Source: Gordonia araii NBRC 100433 (lineage in GTDB: Bacteria; Actinomycetota; Actinomycetes; Mycobacteriales; Mycobacteriaceae). Taken from it: a stretch of DNA of 64,000 nucleotides. The translations under genes were made by a program, and so were the position numbers. Each line of letters opens with the position of its first letter. Position 1 is the first letter of the stretch. The notes under the pieces were generated by a model. That model had not been told where the DNA came from and did no database searches. It saw only the letters and a list, made by a program, of their open reading frames with translations. Shown one piece after another: positions 54,701 through 61,276 of the stretch. The stretch covers positions 33,307 to 97,306 of the forward strand of contig NZ_BAEE01000011.1 in NCBI RefSeq assembly GCF_000241265.1, read 5' to 3'.

Positions 54701-55511
54701 ATGCGCGCCGGCGTTGCCCCGGTTGACGTGGACGCTGGAGAACGGGTCGAAGCTCGACATCATCGCGCGCGGCGACGGTATCGCCGCCGATACCCCGGTA
54801 CCCGCGTCGAGCTGCTACATACAGGCCGTCCGCGTCGACGGCGAGCCATGGGAGCGCATCACCATCGAGCGCGATCGCCTCGTCGACGGCGCGGTCATCG
54901 AGTTCGAACTCGGCTCCGAGCCGTCGGGGTGGGCCGCCGGGACGGTACCGCCGTCGCTCACACCGGAGGGTGCCGCGCCGATGCCGCCAACCGACCTGAC
55001 TGTGCCCGCCGCCGCCGGCGAGCGTGCGTTGGGTGGGTCGGACGCGGCCAACGCCTTCGACGATTCGTCGGGGACCGAATCGGTTGTCCTCGGCGACGGA
55101 GGATACGTCGGCTGGGACCTCGGCGCGCCGACGGTCGTCGATCATTACACACTCACCGTCGTCGAACCCGGCGAGTACTCATGGCGCTTGCAGGGTCGAG
55201 GATCCGACGGCGAGTGGTCGACGTTGAGCACCCAGCGGGCAGGATTCCGGTGGGAGCGACAGACGAGGGTATTCGCGGTGCCGCAACGACTGCCGCTGGA
55301 CACCACCGACGGTCCGGTCGATCCGACGGGCACTGCCGACGGTCGGGTCGATCCGACGGGCACTGCCGACGGTCGGGTCGATCCGACGGGCACTGCCGAC
55401 GGTCGGGTCGATCCGACGCGGTGGTCACCCGAGCCGATGACCGCCTACCGGCTGGTCTTCTCAACGCCTGTCGAGGTCGCGCAGCTGGAACTGCTCCGCC
55501 TGAACCGCTGA
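51774..55511 (+). CDS. GH92 alpha-mannosidase-like glycosidase with C-terminal discoidin-like domain (1245 aa, GTG start)
   Basis: GH92 features are HYRDGGWVSRWSAP, TDAEAHEGM-like (here YADTEAHEGMSWTIDAA), SNQPAHHIPFMYAF and the catalytic-region motif GDEDNGEMSAWYLF. Known GH92 enzymes are calcium-dependent exo-alpha-mannosidases. M. tuberculosis Rv0584 belongs to this family as I recall. The last 150 residues (AFDDSSGTESVVLGDGGYVG to the end) look like an F5/8-type carbohydrate-binding domain. I see no signal peptide at the GTG start (protein ASTSRPEPTEVLVLDDLI). Two repeat blocks are inserted in frame: residues of about 461-542 (nucleotides 53155-53400) and a 30-bp repeat in the C-terminal domain. 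It begins 41 bp after the small protein and may be in the NRPS operon. Whether it acts on the peptide, on cell-envelope mannans, or is unrelated is not clear. Confidence 0.88.
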   Translation: MASTSRPEPTEVLVLDDLIRGDGPSYAVNARPGVGLTSAHPWGYRFSGSAGQRWRAVLAGTGLEGRTIPADRVLRYAVFPVFDADEPDVRDGYAATAVAVDLVFTDGTRLSDIGPTDQLGVPIDARSQYDARMLSVDQWSSRSVSLRGADGRTVERVELTAFAPARAEAGSGPRRQVGFVDRIDVVAERPEAVDPVDFVKTTRGTFSSDRFSRGGCAPLVAVPHGFVFGLPMTDGGNRGWPYSYHEASRVVSNPPQDESTDDASVVPFLQAFATSHIPSPWMGDRGSFQVFPHPLSHPKPDRDDRALPFSHDEEVDRPHLYGVVLDDGVHPPIRAELTAGSHSIWLRATYGGDTGSLVFDQIDNDGHLDLPDPVPGQPYVATGYVDGPGGLTHVPRTYVHVEVDGRVLSATRFPGHEREAVLGALTVGLRGDARSVTVAIGTSHISVEQAKRNLATDREAAMGGQLAVTRDRDSVTSVGGRVPAGERDPATPIGGRVPAGDRDPATPIGGRVPATEDQEPAATPMGGRVPATEERVYRDPATFDAIATHTRDRWNELLGRLDVDGATRDQLTSLYSSLYRVHLYPNTASELTEDGWKFASPFAYRQDVDDTPSTTVRRVVDGRLTVTDGFWDSYRASWPLRTLIAPKLTGALLEGFVEHYRDGGWVSRWSAPAPADIMTGTSSDAVFSDAAVAGLAGFGEFSLLDAYDSCLRNATVPSPSRFVGRKGMERSMFTGYADTEAHEGMSWTIDAAINDGAIAAFSAYLAARLPDHERHAEFVANADWFAARAQRYALMFDAETGFFRGREPSGRWRSGPFDPRNWGTDYTETNAWGTRFTAPQDGQGLAELYGGRAELEEKLDEFMALPETGRPEFMGGYPVVIHEMREARDTRMGMLALSNQPAHHIPFMYAFASRPGSTAHAKTQAIVRDAVQRLFVGSDLGQGYPGDEDNGEMSAWYLFAVSGLYPLTIGSGQFVLCAPALPRLTWTLENGSKLDIIARGDGIAADTPVPASSCYIQAVRVDGEPWERITIERDRLVDGAVIEFELGSEPSGWAAGTVPPSLTPEGAAPMPPTDLTVPAAAGERALGGSDAANAFDDSSGTESVVLGDGGYVGWDLGAPTVVDHYTLTVVEPGEYSWRLQGRGSDGEWSTLSTQRAGFRWERQTRVFAVPQRLPLDTTDGPVDPTGTADGRVDPTGTADGRVDPTGTADGRVDPTRWSPEPMTAYRLVFSTPVEVAQLELLRLNR
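53155..53400. repeat. In-frame repeat block inside the GH92 gene
   Basis: GTGGTCGAGTGCCCGC starts at 53209, 53254, 53299 and 53350 (spacings 45, 45 and 51 bp, all divisible by 3). A diverged unit, GGTGGTCAATTGG, starts the block at 53157. It encodes GGRVPAGERDPATPI-type units. The block ends in GTATCGAGACCCC, the same border as in the NRPS2 linker repeats, so both belong to one genomic repeat family. Confidence 0.85.
55311..55418. repeat. 30-bp tandem repeat in the GH92 C-terminal domain
   Basis: Units start at 55311, 55341, 55371 and (partial) 55401. Each encodes the ten residues GRVDPTGTAD (first copy GPVDPTGTAD). They form a loop between two beta-strand segments of the discoidin-like domain. 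Confidence 0.9.
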
Positions 55512-55513
55512 TC

Positions 55514-55618
55514 GTGCCCACATTTTCGCCGACCGTGCCCACATTTTCGCCGACCGTGCCCGGAATCTCGCCGACTGTGCCCGGAATCCCGCCGACCGTG
55601 CCCGGAATCTCGCGGCCA
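55514..55618. repeat. 21-bp tandem repeat array between convergent genes
   Basis: Five units start at 55514, 55535, 55556, 55577 and 55598. Each begins GTGCCC and ends CGCCGACC, with ACATTTT or GGAATCT in between. It begins three bases after the GH92 stop codon. There are no spacers, so this is not CRISPR. Confidence 0.9.
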
Positions 55619-55627
55619 AGTGCTCAC

Positions 55628-55745
55628 TCGGCGTGGGTGGGGTGCCCAGTCGGCGTGGGTGGGGTGCCCAGTCGGCGTGGGTGGGGTGCCCAGTCGGCGT
55701 GGGTGGGGTGCCCAGTCGGCGTAGGTGAGGTGCCCAGTCGGCGTC
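55628..55745. repeat. 22-bp tandem repeat array between convergent genes
   Basis: Units TCGGCGTGGGTGGGGTGCCC plus AG start at 55628, 55650, 55672, 55694 and 55716, with a partial copy at 55738. The first four are nearly identical. The array abuts the stop codon of the convergent decarboxylase-like gene. The two arrays together fill the whole 234-bp gap, and I see no ordinary hairpin terminator there. Confidence 0.9.
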
Positions 55746-56510
55746 TCAGCAGACGGTTGCGTCCTGGAACTCCATTTGCAGTCGAGAGACCGACGAGGTC
55801 ATCAGCGCGTGGCTTGAGAGATCGAGGCCGCGCAGTTCGTCCGCGATCGGGTGGCTGCCGAGAATCAGCTTCGCGCCGCCGATGCGGGTGCGCACTCCGC
55901 TCGTCTCCGAGAGCTGCCACGGGGTCCGACGCGTAACCCCGTCGAGGTGGGAGTACGCCTGCAGCGTGGCGCCGCCGGACTGGTCGGGGACCGGAATGCC
56001 CGGGGTGATCGTCAAGTCGACGATCTCGTGCCCGTCCGCGCGCACGGCGCCGTGCTTGCGCGAGGAATCGTGGTCGACATCGAACTCGGCCATCGTCTTG
56101 GGGAAGCCCCAGATCCCGCGACCGGCTGCCAGGGTGAACTCGCCGTCGACCGGCAGATGGTGGATCAGGGCGCGTGCGTCGCCGCGAACCAGGGATCGCA
56201 TCGACTGCAAGACCGACGCGGCGGGCTGATCGGGATCGTTCACGAGGAAGCAGACGCCGAACTCGTGATACGGGCCCAGGTCCCCGTCGATGTACTGCAC
56301 GAAGACCAGCATGGCGACCGTGCGCGCCTGCCCGAACCGCCGTGGGTCCAGACTGCGCGGATTGATGACCATGGGGGTCAACCCGGTGGGCGCGATGGCG
56401 TCACGTACGGCCTCGGCCGAGGCGCTGAAGCCCGCGACGAAGCAGCGTGCGTCGCGGATGCGTACCGGCATCTCGACGGTGGTCCCGAGGACCTGGTGGG
56501 CATTGGGCAC
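55746..56510 (-). CDS. Acetoacetate decarboxylase-family protein (254 aa)
   Basis: The motif GRGIWGFPKTMAEFDVD contains the FPK Lys that forms the Schiff base in acetoacetate decarboxylase. YHEFGVCFLVND and the C-terminal AKLILGSHPIADELRGL are also family-like. Length (254 aa) is normal. Members decarboxylate acetoacetate or have drifted to other Schiff-base chemistry, so the substrate here is open. A palindrome close to the KstR (cholesterol regulator) consensus lies 17 bases upstream of the ATG, suggesting a link to sterol or ketone-body breakdown. It is convergent with the GH92 gene, separated by the repeat arrays. The downstream neighbour on its left is on the other strand, so it is probably a single-gene unit. 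Confidence 0.85.
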   Translation of the reverse strand: MPNAHQVLGTTVEMPVRIRDARCFVAGFSASAEAVRDAIAPTGLTPMVINPRSLDPRRFGQARTVAMLVFVQYIDGDLGPYHEFGVCFLVNDPDQPAASVLQSMRSLVRGDARALIHHLPVDGEFTLAAGRGIWGFPKTMAEFDVDHDSSRKHGAVRADGHEIVDLTITPGIPVPDQSGGATLQAYSHLDGVTRRTPWQLSETSGVRTRIGGAKLILGSHPIADELRGLDLSSHALMTSSVSRLQMEFQDATVC

Positions 56511-56526
56511 GACGACTCCAAGAAAC

Positions 56527-56540
56527 TAGAACGTGTTCTC
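56527..56540. promoter_or_regulatory. KstR-like operator
   Basis: TAGAACGTGTTCTC matches the published KstR half-site pattern tnnAACnnGTTnna at all but the last base, and its centre AGAAC-GT-GTTCT is a perfect inverted repeat. It lies 17 bases upstream of the decarboxylase-like start codon, where a bound repressor would block transcription. KstR controls cholesterol breakdown genes in mycobacteria and rhodococci. Confidence 0.5.
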
Positions 56541-56602
56541 GTTCTTATCGTCGCATATCGAACCGCGGGCCGCGGCGAGAACCGTCGACCCTCCGACGCC
56601 GG

Positions 56603-57592
56603 TCAGCGGGTGCCGAGGTCTCGGGCGAGGCTCGGCCAGGTGCTGTGCAGGTCGTCTTCCCAGTAGCCCCAGGAATGGGTGCCTCCCGGGCGGGTCGTGA
56701 GCTTGAACGGGATGCGCAACGACCGCAGGCGCTGGGCCATCTCCTGCGTGCACACGTTGACGGCGGACTCGATCAGCCCGCCGACGATCGTCTGGTTGGC
56801 CAGCGTGCCGGGGTCGCCGGCGATGCCCTTGTTCTGCAGGTTCTCGTGCTTGCCCGGCGCACCGGTTCCGGTGGTCATGTAGATCTTGGTGCCGCGCAGC
56901 CGAGGCGCCTGGATGTACGGATCGTTGGCGATCCAGCCGCGACCGCCGAGCGGCCCCCACATGTTCGCGATGTTGCCCTGACCGCGGTCGATGACGAGCT
57001 TGATGTACTGCTGCCCCAGCGGATCGCTGGTCCGCGCGCAGCCGCTGAACGCCGCGACCGACCGGTAGAGCCGGGGCTTGGCGATCGCGAGGTTGAAGAC
57101 CGACGTTCCCGCCATGGAGATGCCGGCGATCGCGTTGCGGCGCGTCGTCTTGAAGTGCCCGTCGATCAGCGGGGGCAGCTCCTTGGTGAGGAAGGTCTGC
57201 CACATCGGCTTGCCGATCGCGGGGTCGCGGCGGACCCAGTCGGTGTAGTAGCTGAACGCTCCGCCGACCGGGGTGACCACGTAGACGTTCTTGTTCTTGA
57301 AGTACTTCGTGTAGCTCGTCCGGGCGGCCCAGGTGGCGGAGTCCTCGCCGCCGCCCGCTCCGTTGAGCAGGTAGAGAACCGGACGCGGCTTGCTCTTGTC
57401 GCGGGGGAGGAGAACCGTCACCGGGAACGACTGTCGCATCGCCGCCGAGTAGACGATGAGCGTGTGTTCCTGCGGGCCGTCGTCATACGTGCTGACGATG
57501 CGGGACACCGGTGCGGCGTGCGCGTGGGCGGCACCGAGGGTCAGCGCCATCGCGGCCGCCAGCACGATGCCGATCAGTCGGAGTGCTCGCAC
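56603..57592 (-). CDS. Secreted antigen-85-like esterase / putative mycolyltransferase (329 aa, GTG start)
   Basis: A signal peptide VRALRLIGIVLAAAMALTLG followed by AAHAHAAP is seen at the start. The alpha/beta-hydrolase body has VLYLLNGAGGGEDSATW and VYVVTPVGGAFSYYTDW, the nucleophile motif AGISMAGTSVFNLA (Ser), and the late His in PGGTHSWGYWEDDL. This is the antigen 85/corynomycolyltransferase layout; Ag85 proteins move mycolic acids between trehalose and arabinogalactan. The active Asp/Glu is probably in the GTLANQ/ESAVNV region but I cannot fix it. I chose GTG 57590-57592 because GGAGG lies 7 bases before it. The TTG at 57607 would place that site inside the coding region. Close esterases without mycolyl transfer activity also exist. 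Confidence 0.85.
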   Translation of the reverse strand: MRALRLIGIVLAAAMALTLGAAHAHAAPVSRIVSTYDDGPQEHTLIVYSAAMRQSFPVTVLLPRDKSKPRPVLYLLNGAGGGEDSATWAARTSYTKYFKNKNVYVVTPVGGAFSYYTDWVRRDPAIGKPMWQTFLTKELPPLIDGHFKTTRRNAIAGISMAGTSVFNLAIAKPRLYRSVAAFSGCARTSDPLGQQYIKLVIDRGQGNIANMWGPLGGRGWIANDPYIQAPRLRGTKIYMTTGTGAPGKHENLQNKGIAGDPGTLANQTIVGGLIESAVNVCTQEMAQRLRSLRIPFKLTTRPGGTHSWGYWEDDLHSTWPSLARDLGTR

Positions 57593-57935
57593 GGTGTCTT
57601 CCTCCAAGGGGTTGGGGTCTCGCGGGGACTACCGATCCCGCGACGGCATACGTTACCGGGCGTTTCGCACGGTAGCCGAGTCGGTAACCTGTCCGAGACC
57701 TGTGAATCTGACGGCCGCCCCGGGCTCGGGCATCCTCGATTTGGCTGCGACCTGCAGGTTCACCTACACTTAGACGGTTGCCTGCGGCGCATCTGCGTCG
57801 CGAGTCGGCATGCGAACCCACTGGAGTCGACCGGGAAACCGGAAAACCCCAGGCAGGCGCATGTCCGGTGGTAGCAGACCGTGCGCGTCGGGTCGGAAAT
57901 CCGGCGGGCTAAATAATCCAGGTCAGGAGAACCGA
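57593..57935. promoter_or_regulatory. Divergent promoter region and leader of the ribosomal block
   Basis: This 343-bp gap holds no convincing gene. On the left is a hairpin CGCGGG/CCCGCG at 57621-57642 in the esterase leader, and an inverted repeat GTTACCG/CGGTAAC (57652-57658 and 57682-57688). A likely rightward promoter is TTGGCT (57741-57746), 18 bases, TACACT (57765-57770). That leaves a GC-rich leader of about 160 bases before rplN, long enough for regulatory structure. AGGAGA at 57925-57930 is the rplN ribosome site. Confidence 0.5.
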
Positions 57936-58304
57936 GTGATTCAGCAGGAATCTCGCCTGCGGGTCGCCGACAACACCGGAGCCAAGGAAATCTTGTGCAT
58001 CCGTGTGCTGGGCGGCTCATCGCGGCGATACGCCGGCATCGGCGACGTCATCGTCGCCACCGTCAAGGACGCGATCCCCGGCGGCAACATCAAGAAGGGC
58101 GAGGTCGTCAAGGCCGTCATCGTCCGCACGAACAAAGAGCGTCGTCGTCCCGACGGCAGCTACATCCGCTTCGACGAGAACGCGGCCGTCATCCTCAAGG
58201 GTGACAGTGACCCGCGCGGCACCCGCATCTTCGGCCCGGTCGGGCGCGAACTGCGCGACAAGCGCTTCATGAAGATCGTTTCGCTGGCTCCGGAGGTGCT
58301 CTGA
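57936..58304 (+). CDS. rplN: Large-subunit ribosomal protein L14 (122 aa, GTG start)
   Basis: The protein [20 protein letters not shown] is the standard L14 start, and the full 122 aa match the usual length. It contains [20 protein letters not shown] and ends [10 protein letters not shown]14 binds 23S rRNA at the subunit interface. The GTG is preceded by AGGAGA with 5 bases between; the open frame upstream to 57810 is not part of the protein. It is the first gene of a four-gene block, with rplX starting one base after its stop. In most bacteria rplN follows rpsQ; here a divergent esterase gene lies upstream, so the block has its own promoter. Confidence 0.98.
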   Translation: MIQQESRLRVADNTGAKEILCIRVLGGSSRRYAGIGDVIVATVKDAIPGGNIKKGEVVKAVIVRTNKERRRPDGSYIRFDENAAVILKGDSDPRGTRIFGPVGRELRDKRFMKIVSLAPEVL

Positions 58305-58305
58305 C

Positions 58306-58623
58306 ATGAAGGTGCACAAGGGCGACACCGTGATCGTCGTCTCGGGCAAGGACAAGGGCGCCAAGGGCAAGGTCATTCAGGCCTTCCCGCGGCAGCAGCG
58401 AGTCCTCGTCGAGGGCGTCAACCGCATCAAGAAGCACACCGCCGCCTCCGCTGACGAGCGCGGCGCCTCCTCCGGCGGCATCGTGACCCAGGAAGCCCCG
58501 ATCCACGTGTCGAACGTGATGGTCGTGGACTCCGACGGAAACCCGACCCGCGTTGGCTACCGGACCGACGAGGAGACCGGCAAGCGCGTCCGGATTTCCC
58601 GCAAGAACGGGAAGGACATCTGA
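58306..58623 (+). CDS. rplX: Large-subunit ribosomal protein L24 (105 aa)
   Basis: [20 protein letters not shown] is the KOW-motif start of L24, and [10 protein letters not shown] with VSNVMVVD follows as expected. Length is normal. L24 is an early assembly protein that binds the 5' part of 23S rRNA. The ATG follows the rplN stop by one base and the next gene begins one base after its own stop, so the block is tightly coupled. Confidence 0.98.
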   Translation: MKVHKGDTVIVVSGKDKGAKGKVIQAFPRQQRVLVEGVNRIKKHTAASADERGASSGGIVTQEAPIHVSNVMVVDSDGNPTRVGYRTDEETGKRVRISRKNGKDI

Positions 58624-58624
58624 G

Positions 58625-59200
58625 ATGACCACCTCTGAAAAAGTGCAGCCTCGCCTCAAGCTCCGCTACCGCGAGGAGATCAAGGACTCCCTGAACAAGG
58701 AGTTCGACTACGTCAACGTCATGCAGATCCCGGGCGTGGTGAAGGTCGTCGTGAACATGGGCGTCGGTGACGCCGCTCGCGACTCCAAGCTCATCAACGG
58801 CGCCGTGAGCGACCTCGAGCTGATCACCGGCCAGAAGCCGGAGATCCGTCGCGCCCGCAAGTCGATCGCGCAGTTCAAGCTCCGCGAGGGTATGCCGATC
58901 GGTGCGCGCGTCACGCTGCGCGGCGACCGCATGTGGGAGTTCCTCGACCGCCTGGTGTCGATCGCCCTCCCGCGTATCCGCGACTTCCGCGGCCTGAGCG
59001 ACCGTCAGTTCGACGGCAACGGCAACTACACGTTCGGTCTCAACGAGCAGTCGATGTTCCACGAGATCAACATCGACTCGATCGATCGGCCGCGCGGTAT
59101 GGACATCACCGTTGTCACGTCGGCCACCAACGACGACGAGGGTCGTGCGCTCCTGCGTGCGCTCGGCTTCCCGTTCAAAGACAACAACGCGAAGAACTGA
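58625..59200 (+). CDS. rplE: Large-subunit ribosomal protein L5 (191 aa)
   Basis: [20 protein letters not shown], then [19 protein letters not shown] and the long conserved [20 protein letters not shown] region identify L5, which binds 5S rRNA and contacts the P-site tRNA. The ATG lies right after the rplX stop; the earlier in-frame start at 58553 falls inside rplX and is rejected. At 191 aa it has the slightly extended N-terminus usual for actinobacteria. Confidence 0.98.
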   Translation: MTTSEKVQPRLKLRYREEIKDSLNKEFDYVNVMQIPGVVKVVVNMGVGDAARDSKLINGAVSDLELITGQKPEIRRARKSIAQFKLREGMPIGARVTLRGDRMWEFLDRLVSIALPRIRDFRGLSDRQFDGNGNYTFGLNEQSMFHEINIDSIDRPRGMDITVVTSATNDDEGRALLRALGFPFKDNNAKN

Positions 59201-59215
59201 CGGTAGGGATAACCA

Positions 59216-59401
59216 ATGGCAAAGAAGGCTCTGGTCAACAAGGCCAACAAGAAGCCCAAGTTCGCCGTGCGCGCCTACACGCGCTGCAACAAGTGCGGTC
59301 GCCCGCACTCGGTGTACCGCAAGTTCGGCCTGTGCCGTGTGTGCCTGCGCGAGATGGCGCACGCCGGCGAGCTGCCGGGCGTGCAGAAGTCCAGCTGGTG
59401 A
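59216..59401 (+). CDS. rpsN: Small-subunit ribosomal protein S14, zinc-binding short form (61 aa)
   Basis: [20 protein letters not shown] is followed by [20 protein letters not shown], a complete CxxC...CxxC zinc ribbon, and ends GVQKSSW. The 61-aa zinc-containing form (type Z, often called rpsZ or rpsN1) is the housekeeping S14 in this order. S14 sits in the head of the 30S subunit. Usually rpsH follows directly; here a strong hairpin terminator and an unrelated oxidoreductase follow instead. Confidence 0.98.
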   Translation: MAKKALVNKANKKPKFAVRAYTRCNKCGRPHSVYRKFGLCRVCLREMAHAGELPGVQKSSW

Positions 59402-59422
59402 GCTGAGACTCTCTAGTCGACG

Positions 59423-59461
59423 CGACGACCCCGCCTCCGGTAACCGGAGGCGGGGTCGTCG
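59423..59461 (+). terminator. Strong hairpin terminator after rpsN
   Basis: A perfect 18-bp inverted repeat (59423-59440 and 59444-59461) with a TAA loop lies 22 bases after the rpsN stop. The GC-rich stem is not followed by a clear T run, which is common in actinobacterial terminators. It ends the ribosomal block. Confidence 0.88.
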
Positions 59462-59522
59462 TGCTTCCGGCGATTCGAGGGCCTTGTTGTGGGCGGGCCT
59501 GCGGCGCCGATAGGTTGGCAGG

Positions 59523-60449
59523 GTGGAGATCACCATCATGCACGCGGTCGACGGCCGCAAGACCCTGCACCTCGACGAGTACCTCGCGACCCTCGTGACC
59601 CTCGAGTCGGAGGGCTTCCGACGGATCTGGGCGACGCAGATGCCCAACGACGGCGATGCGCTGACGGTGCTCGCCGTCGCCGGCCGCGAAGTTCCGCGGA
59701 TCGAGTTCGCCACGGGCGTGCTGCCGATCCAGACGCAGCACGCGATGAAGCTCGCCCAGCAGGCGCTCACGGTCAACGCGATCACCGGCGGTCGGCTCAC
59801 CCTCGGCATCGGCCTGACCCACAAGGTGGTCTCCGAGGGCATGTGGGGCATCCCGTACGAGCGCCCGCTGCGCCGCATGTCGGAGTACCTCGACGGCCTG
59901 CTGCCGCTGCTCGCCGGTGAGATGGCCGATGCCGCAGGCGAGCTGACGACGACGCGCGGGGTCATGACCCTCAGCGAGGTGCCCGCGCCCCCGGTGTACC
60001 TGGCCGCACTCGGCCCGCAGATGCTGGCACTGGCCGGTCGGCGCACGGGCGGCACCGTGACCTGGATGACCGGGCCGAAGACGTTGCGCGACCACATCGT
60101 GCCGAGCCTGCGCGCCGCCGCCGAGGAGGCGGGCCGCTCCGCGTCGGATGTGCGCACCGTGTCCTTCCTCCCGGTCGCGGTGACCGACGACGTCGAGACC
60201 TCGCGGGAGACCGCGGCCCGGCAGTTCCGGATGTACGACTCGCTCCCGTCCTACCGGACGATGCTCGACCGCGAGGGCTACGCGGGCCCGGCCGACGCAG
60301 CCATCATCGGCGACGAGAAGACGGTCGCCGCGCGTCTGCGCGAATTGGCCGACGCGGGTGTCGACGAGTACGTCGGCATCGTCTTCGACCGTGACGAGCA
60401 GGTTCGGGCCCGCACTCGCGCGCTGCTGCGCGAGCTCGACGGCGCGTAG
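59523..60449 (+). CDS. LLM-class, probably F420-dependent oxidoreductase (308 aa, GTG start)
   Basis: The protein begins VEITIMHAVDGRKTLHLDEY. Features of bacterial luciferase-like F420 oxidoreductases are FRRIWATQMPNDGDALT, IEFATGVLPIQTQHAMKLAQ, the GGRLTLGIGL segment before LTHK, PVYLAALGPQMLALAGRRT, and a C-terminal helix pair. The family transfers hydride between F420 and varied substrates; the substrate here is unknown. It begins 61 bases after the terminator and needs its own promoter. The thioesterase-like gene follows closely, suggesting a two-gene unit. Confidence 0.85.
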   Translation: MEITIMHAVDGRKTLHLDEYLATLVTLESEGFRRIWATQMPNDGDALTVLAVAGREVPRIEFATGVLPIQTQHAMKLAQQALTVNAITGGRLTLGIGLTHKVVSEGMWGIPYERPLRRMSEYLDGLLPLLAGEMADAAGELTTTRGVMTLSEVPAPPVYLAALGPQMLALAGRRTGGTVTWMTGPKTLRDHIVPSLRAAAEEAGRSASDVRTVSFLPVAVTDDVETSRETAARQFRMYDSLPSYRTMLDREGYAGPADAAIIGDEKTVAARLRELADAGVDEYVGIVFDRDEQVRARTRALLRELDGA

Positions 60450-60459
60450 GCTCGTGCCG

Positions 60460-61251
60460 GTGAGACCCGAGCCCACCGCCCCCGTTTTCGCGGACTGCCC
60501 CGTCGAGCAGGAGCCGTACACGGCCACCTACCGGGTGCGCGGCAGCGACATCGACGGCCGGATGCGGGTCCGGCTCGACGGCATCGCTCGATACCTGCAG
60601 AACATCGGCGAGGACATGATCGAGGACTCCGGGTTCTTCGACAGCGACCCGTTCTGGATCCTGCGGCGCACCGTGATCGAGGTCCGCGAGCCACTGAGCT
60701 GGCCCGGCGACGCGCGCGTCGAGCGCTGGTGCTCGGCCACCTCCAGTCGCTGGGTGTCGATGCGCCAGCGGGTGACGGGGCTGCCCGAAGCGTCGCCGTT
60801 CAACCCCGGCGACCGGCCCGCCGGGCTGGTGGAGACCGAGTCCTTCTGCATCAAGATCAACGATCAGGGGCTGCCGTCGCGGATCAGCGACGAGGCGCTC
60901 GAGGCGTTGAGCCGCGGCGTCGACGAGCAGCGCCTGCGCTGGCGGGCGATGAACCCGGCCGAGCCGGGCGAAGGCACCGTCGAAGGGCCCGGGTTCCGGT
61001 TGCGCGCCACCGATCTCGACCAGTTCAAGCACGTCAACAACACCGTTTACTGGCAGGTCGCCGAGGAGGTCCTCGCCACCCGTCCGGAACTGCTCGAGGC
61101 GCCTTACCGCGCGGTCATCGAGTTCCTGCGCCCCGTTCCGCCGGATACGCAAGTGCGCGTCCTGCGGACCGACGTCGACGACGGGTTCGATCTCTGGCTG
61201 CTACTTCCCGACGATGCGGTCGCCACCACGATCGGCCTGCGCCGGATCTGA
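60460..61251 (+). CDS. Acyl-ACP thioesterase-family protein (263 aa, GTG start)
   Basis: It contains two hot-dog repeats. The first has YRVRGSDIDGRMRVRLDGIA and FWILRRTVIEVREPLSWPGD; the second has LRATDLDQFKHVNNTVYWQV, the typical HVNN motif of acyl-ACP thioesterases (PF01643). Such enzymes release fatty acids from acyl carrier protein, or cleave acyl-CoA. I took GTG 60460 as start (protein VRPEPTAPVFADCPVEQEPY); GTG 60454 is equally possible. It starts 10 bases after the oxidoreductase stop and is convergent with the next gene, with only 25 bases between. It could in principle supply fatty acids for the lipopeptide starter, but nothing in the sequence supports this link. Confidence 0.82.
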   Translation: MRPEPTAPVFADCPVEQEPYTATYRVRGSDIDGRMRVRLDGIARYLQNIGEDMIEDSGFFDSDPFWILRRTVIEVREPLSWPGDARVERWCSATSSRWVSMRQRVTGLPEASPFNPGDRPAGLVETESFCIKINDQGLPSRISDEALEALSRGVDEQRLRWRAMNPAEPGEGTVEGPGFRLRATDLDQFKHVNNTVYWQVAEEVLATRPELLEAPYRAVIEFLRPVPPDTQVRVLRTDVDDGFDLWLLLPDDAVATTIGLRRI

Positions 61252-61276
61252 CGTCATACAGCTCAGTCGCGACAGC

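Noticed and set aside
55514..55745. CRISPR array between convergent genes
   Set aside because: Periods are 21 and 22 bp with no spacers, so these are simple tandem repeats.
57810..57935. Longer L14 protein starting upstream
   Set aside because: L14 always begins at the [12 protein letters not shown] start, and the ribosome site lies just before GTG 57936.
60460..61251. Acyl-ACP thioesterase as part of the lipopeptide pathway
   Set aside because: It is separated from the NRPS genes by the ribosomal block and other units. Only general logic, not the sequence, would link it.
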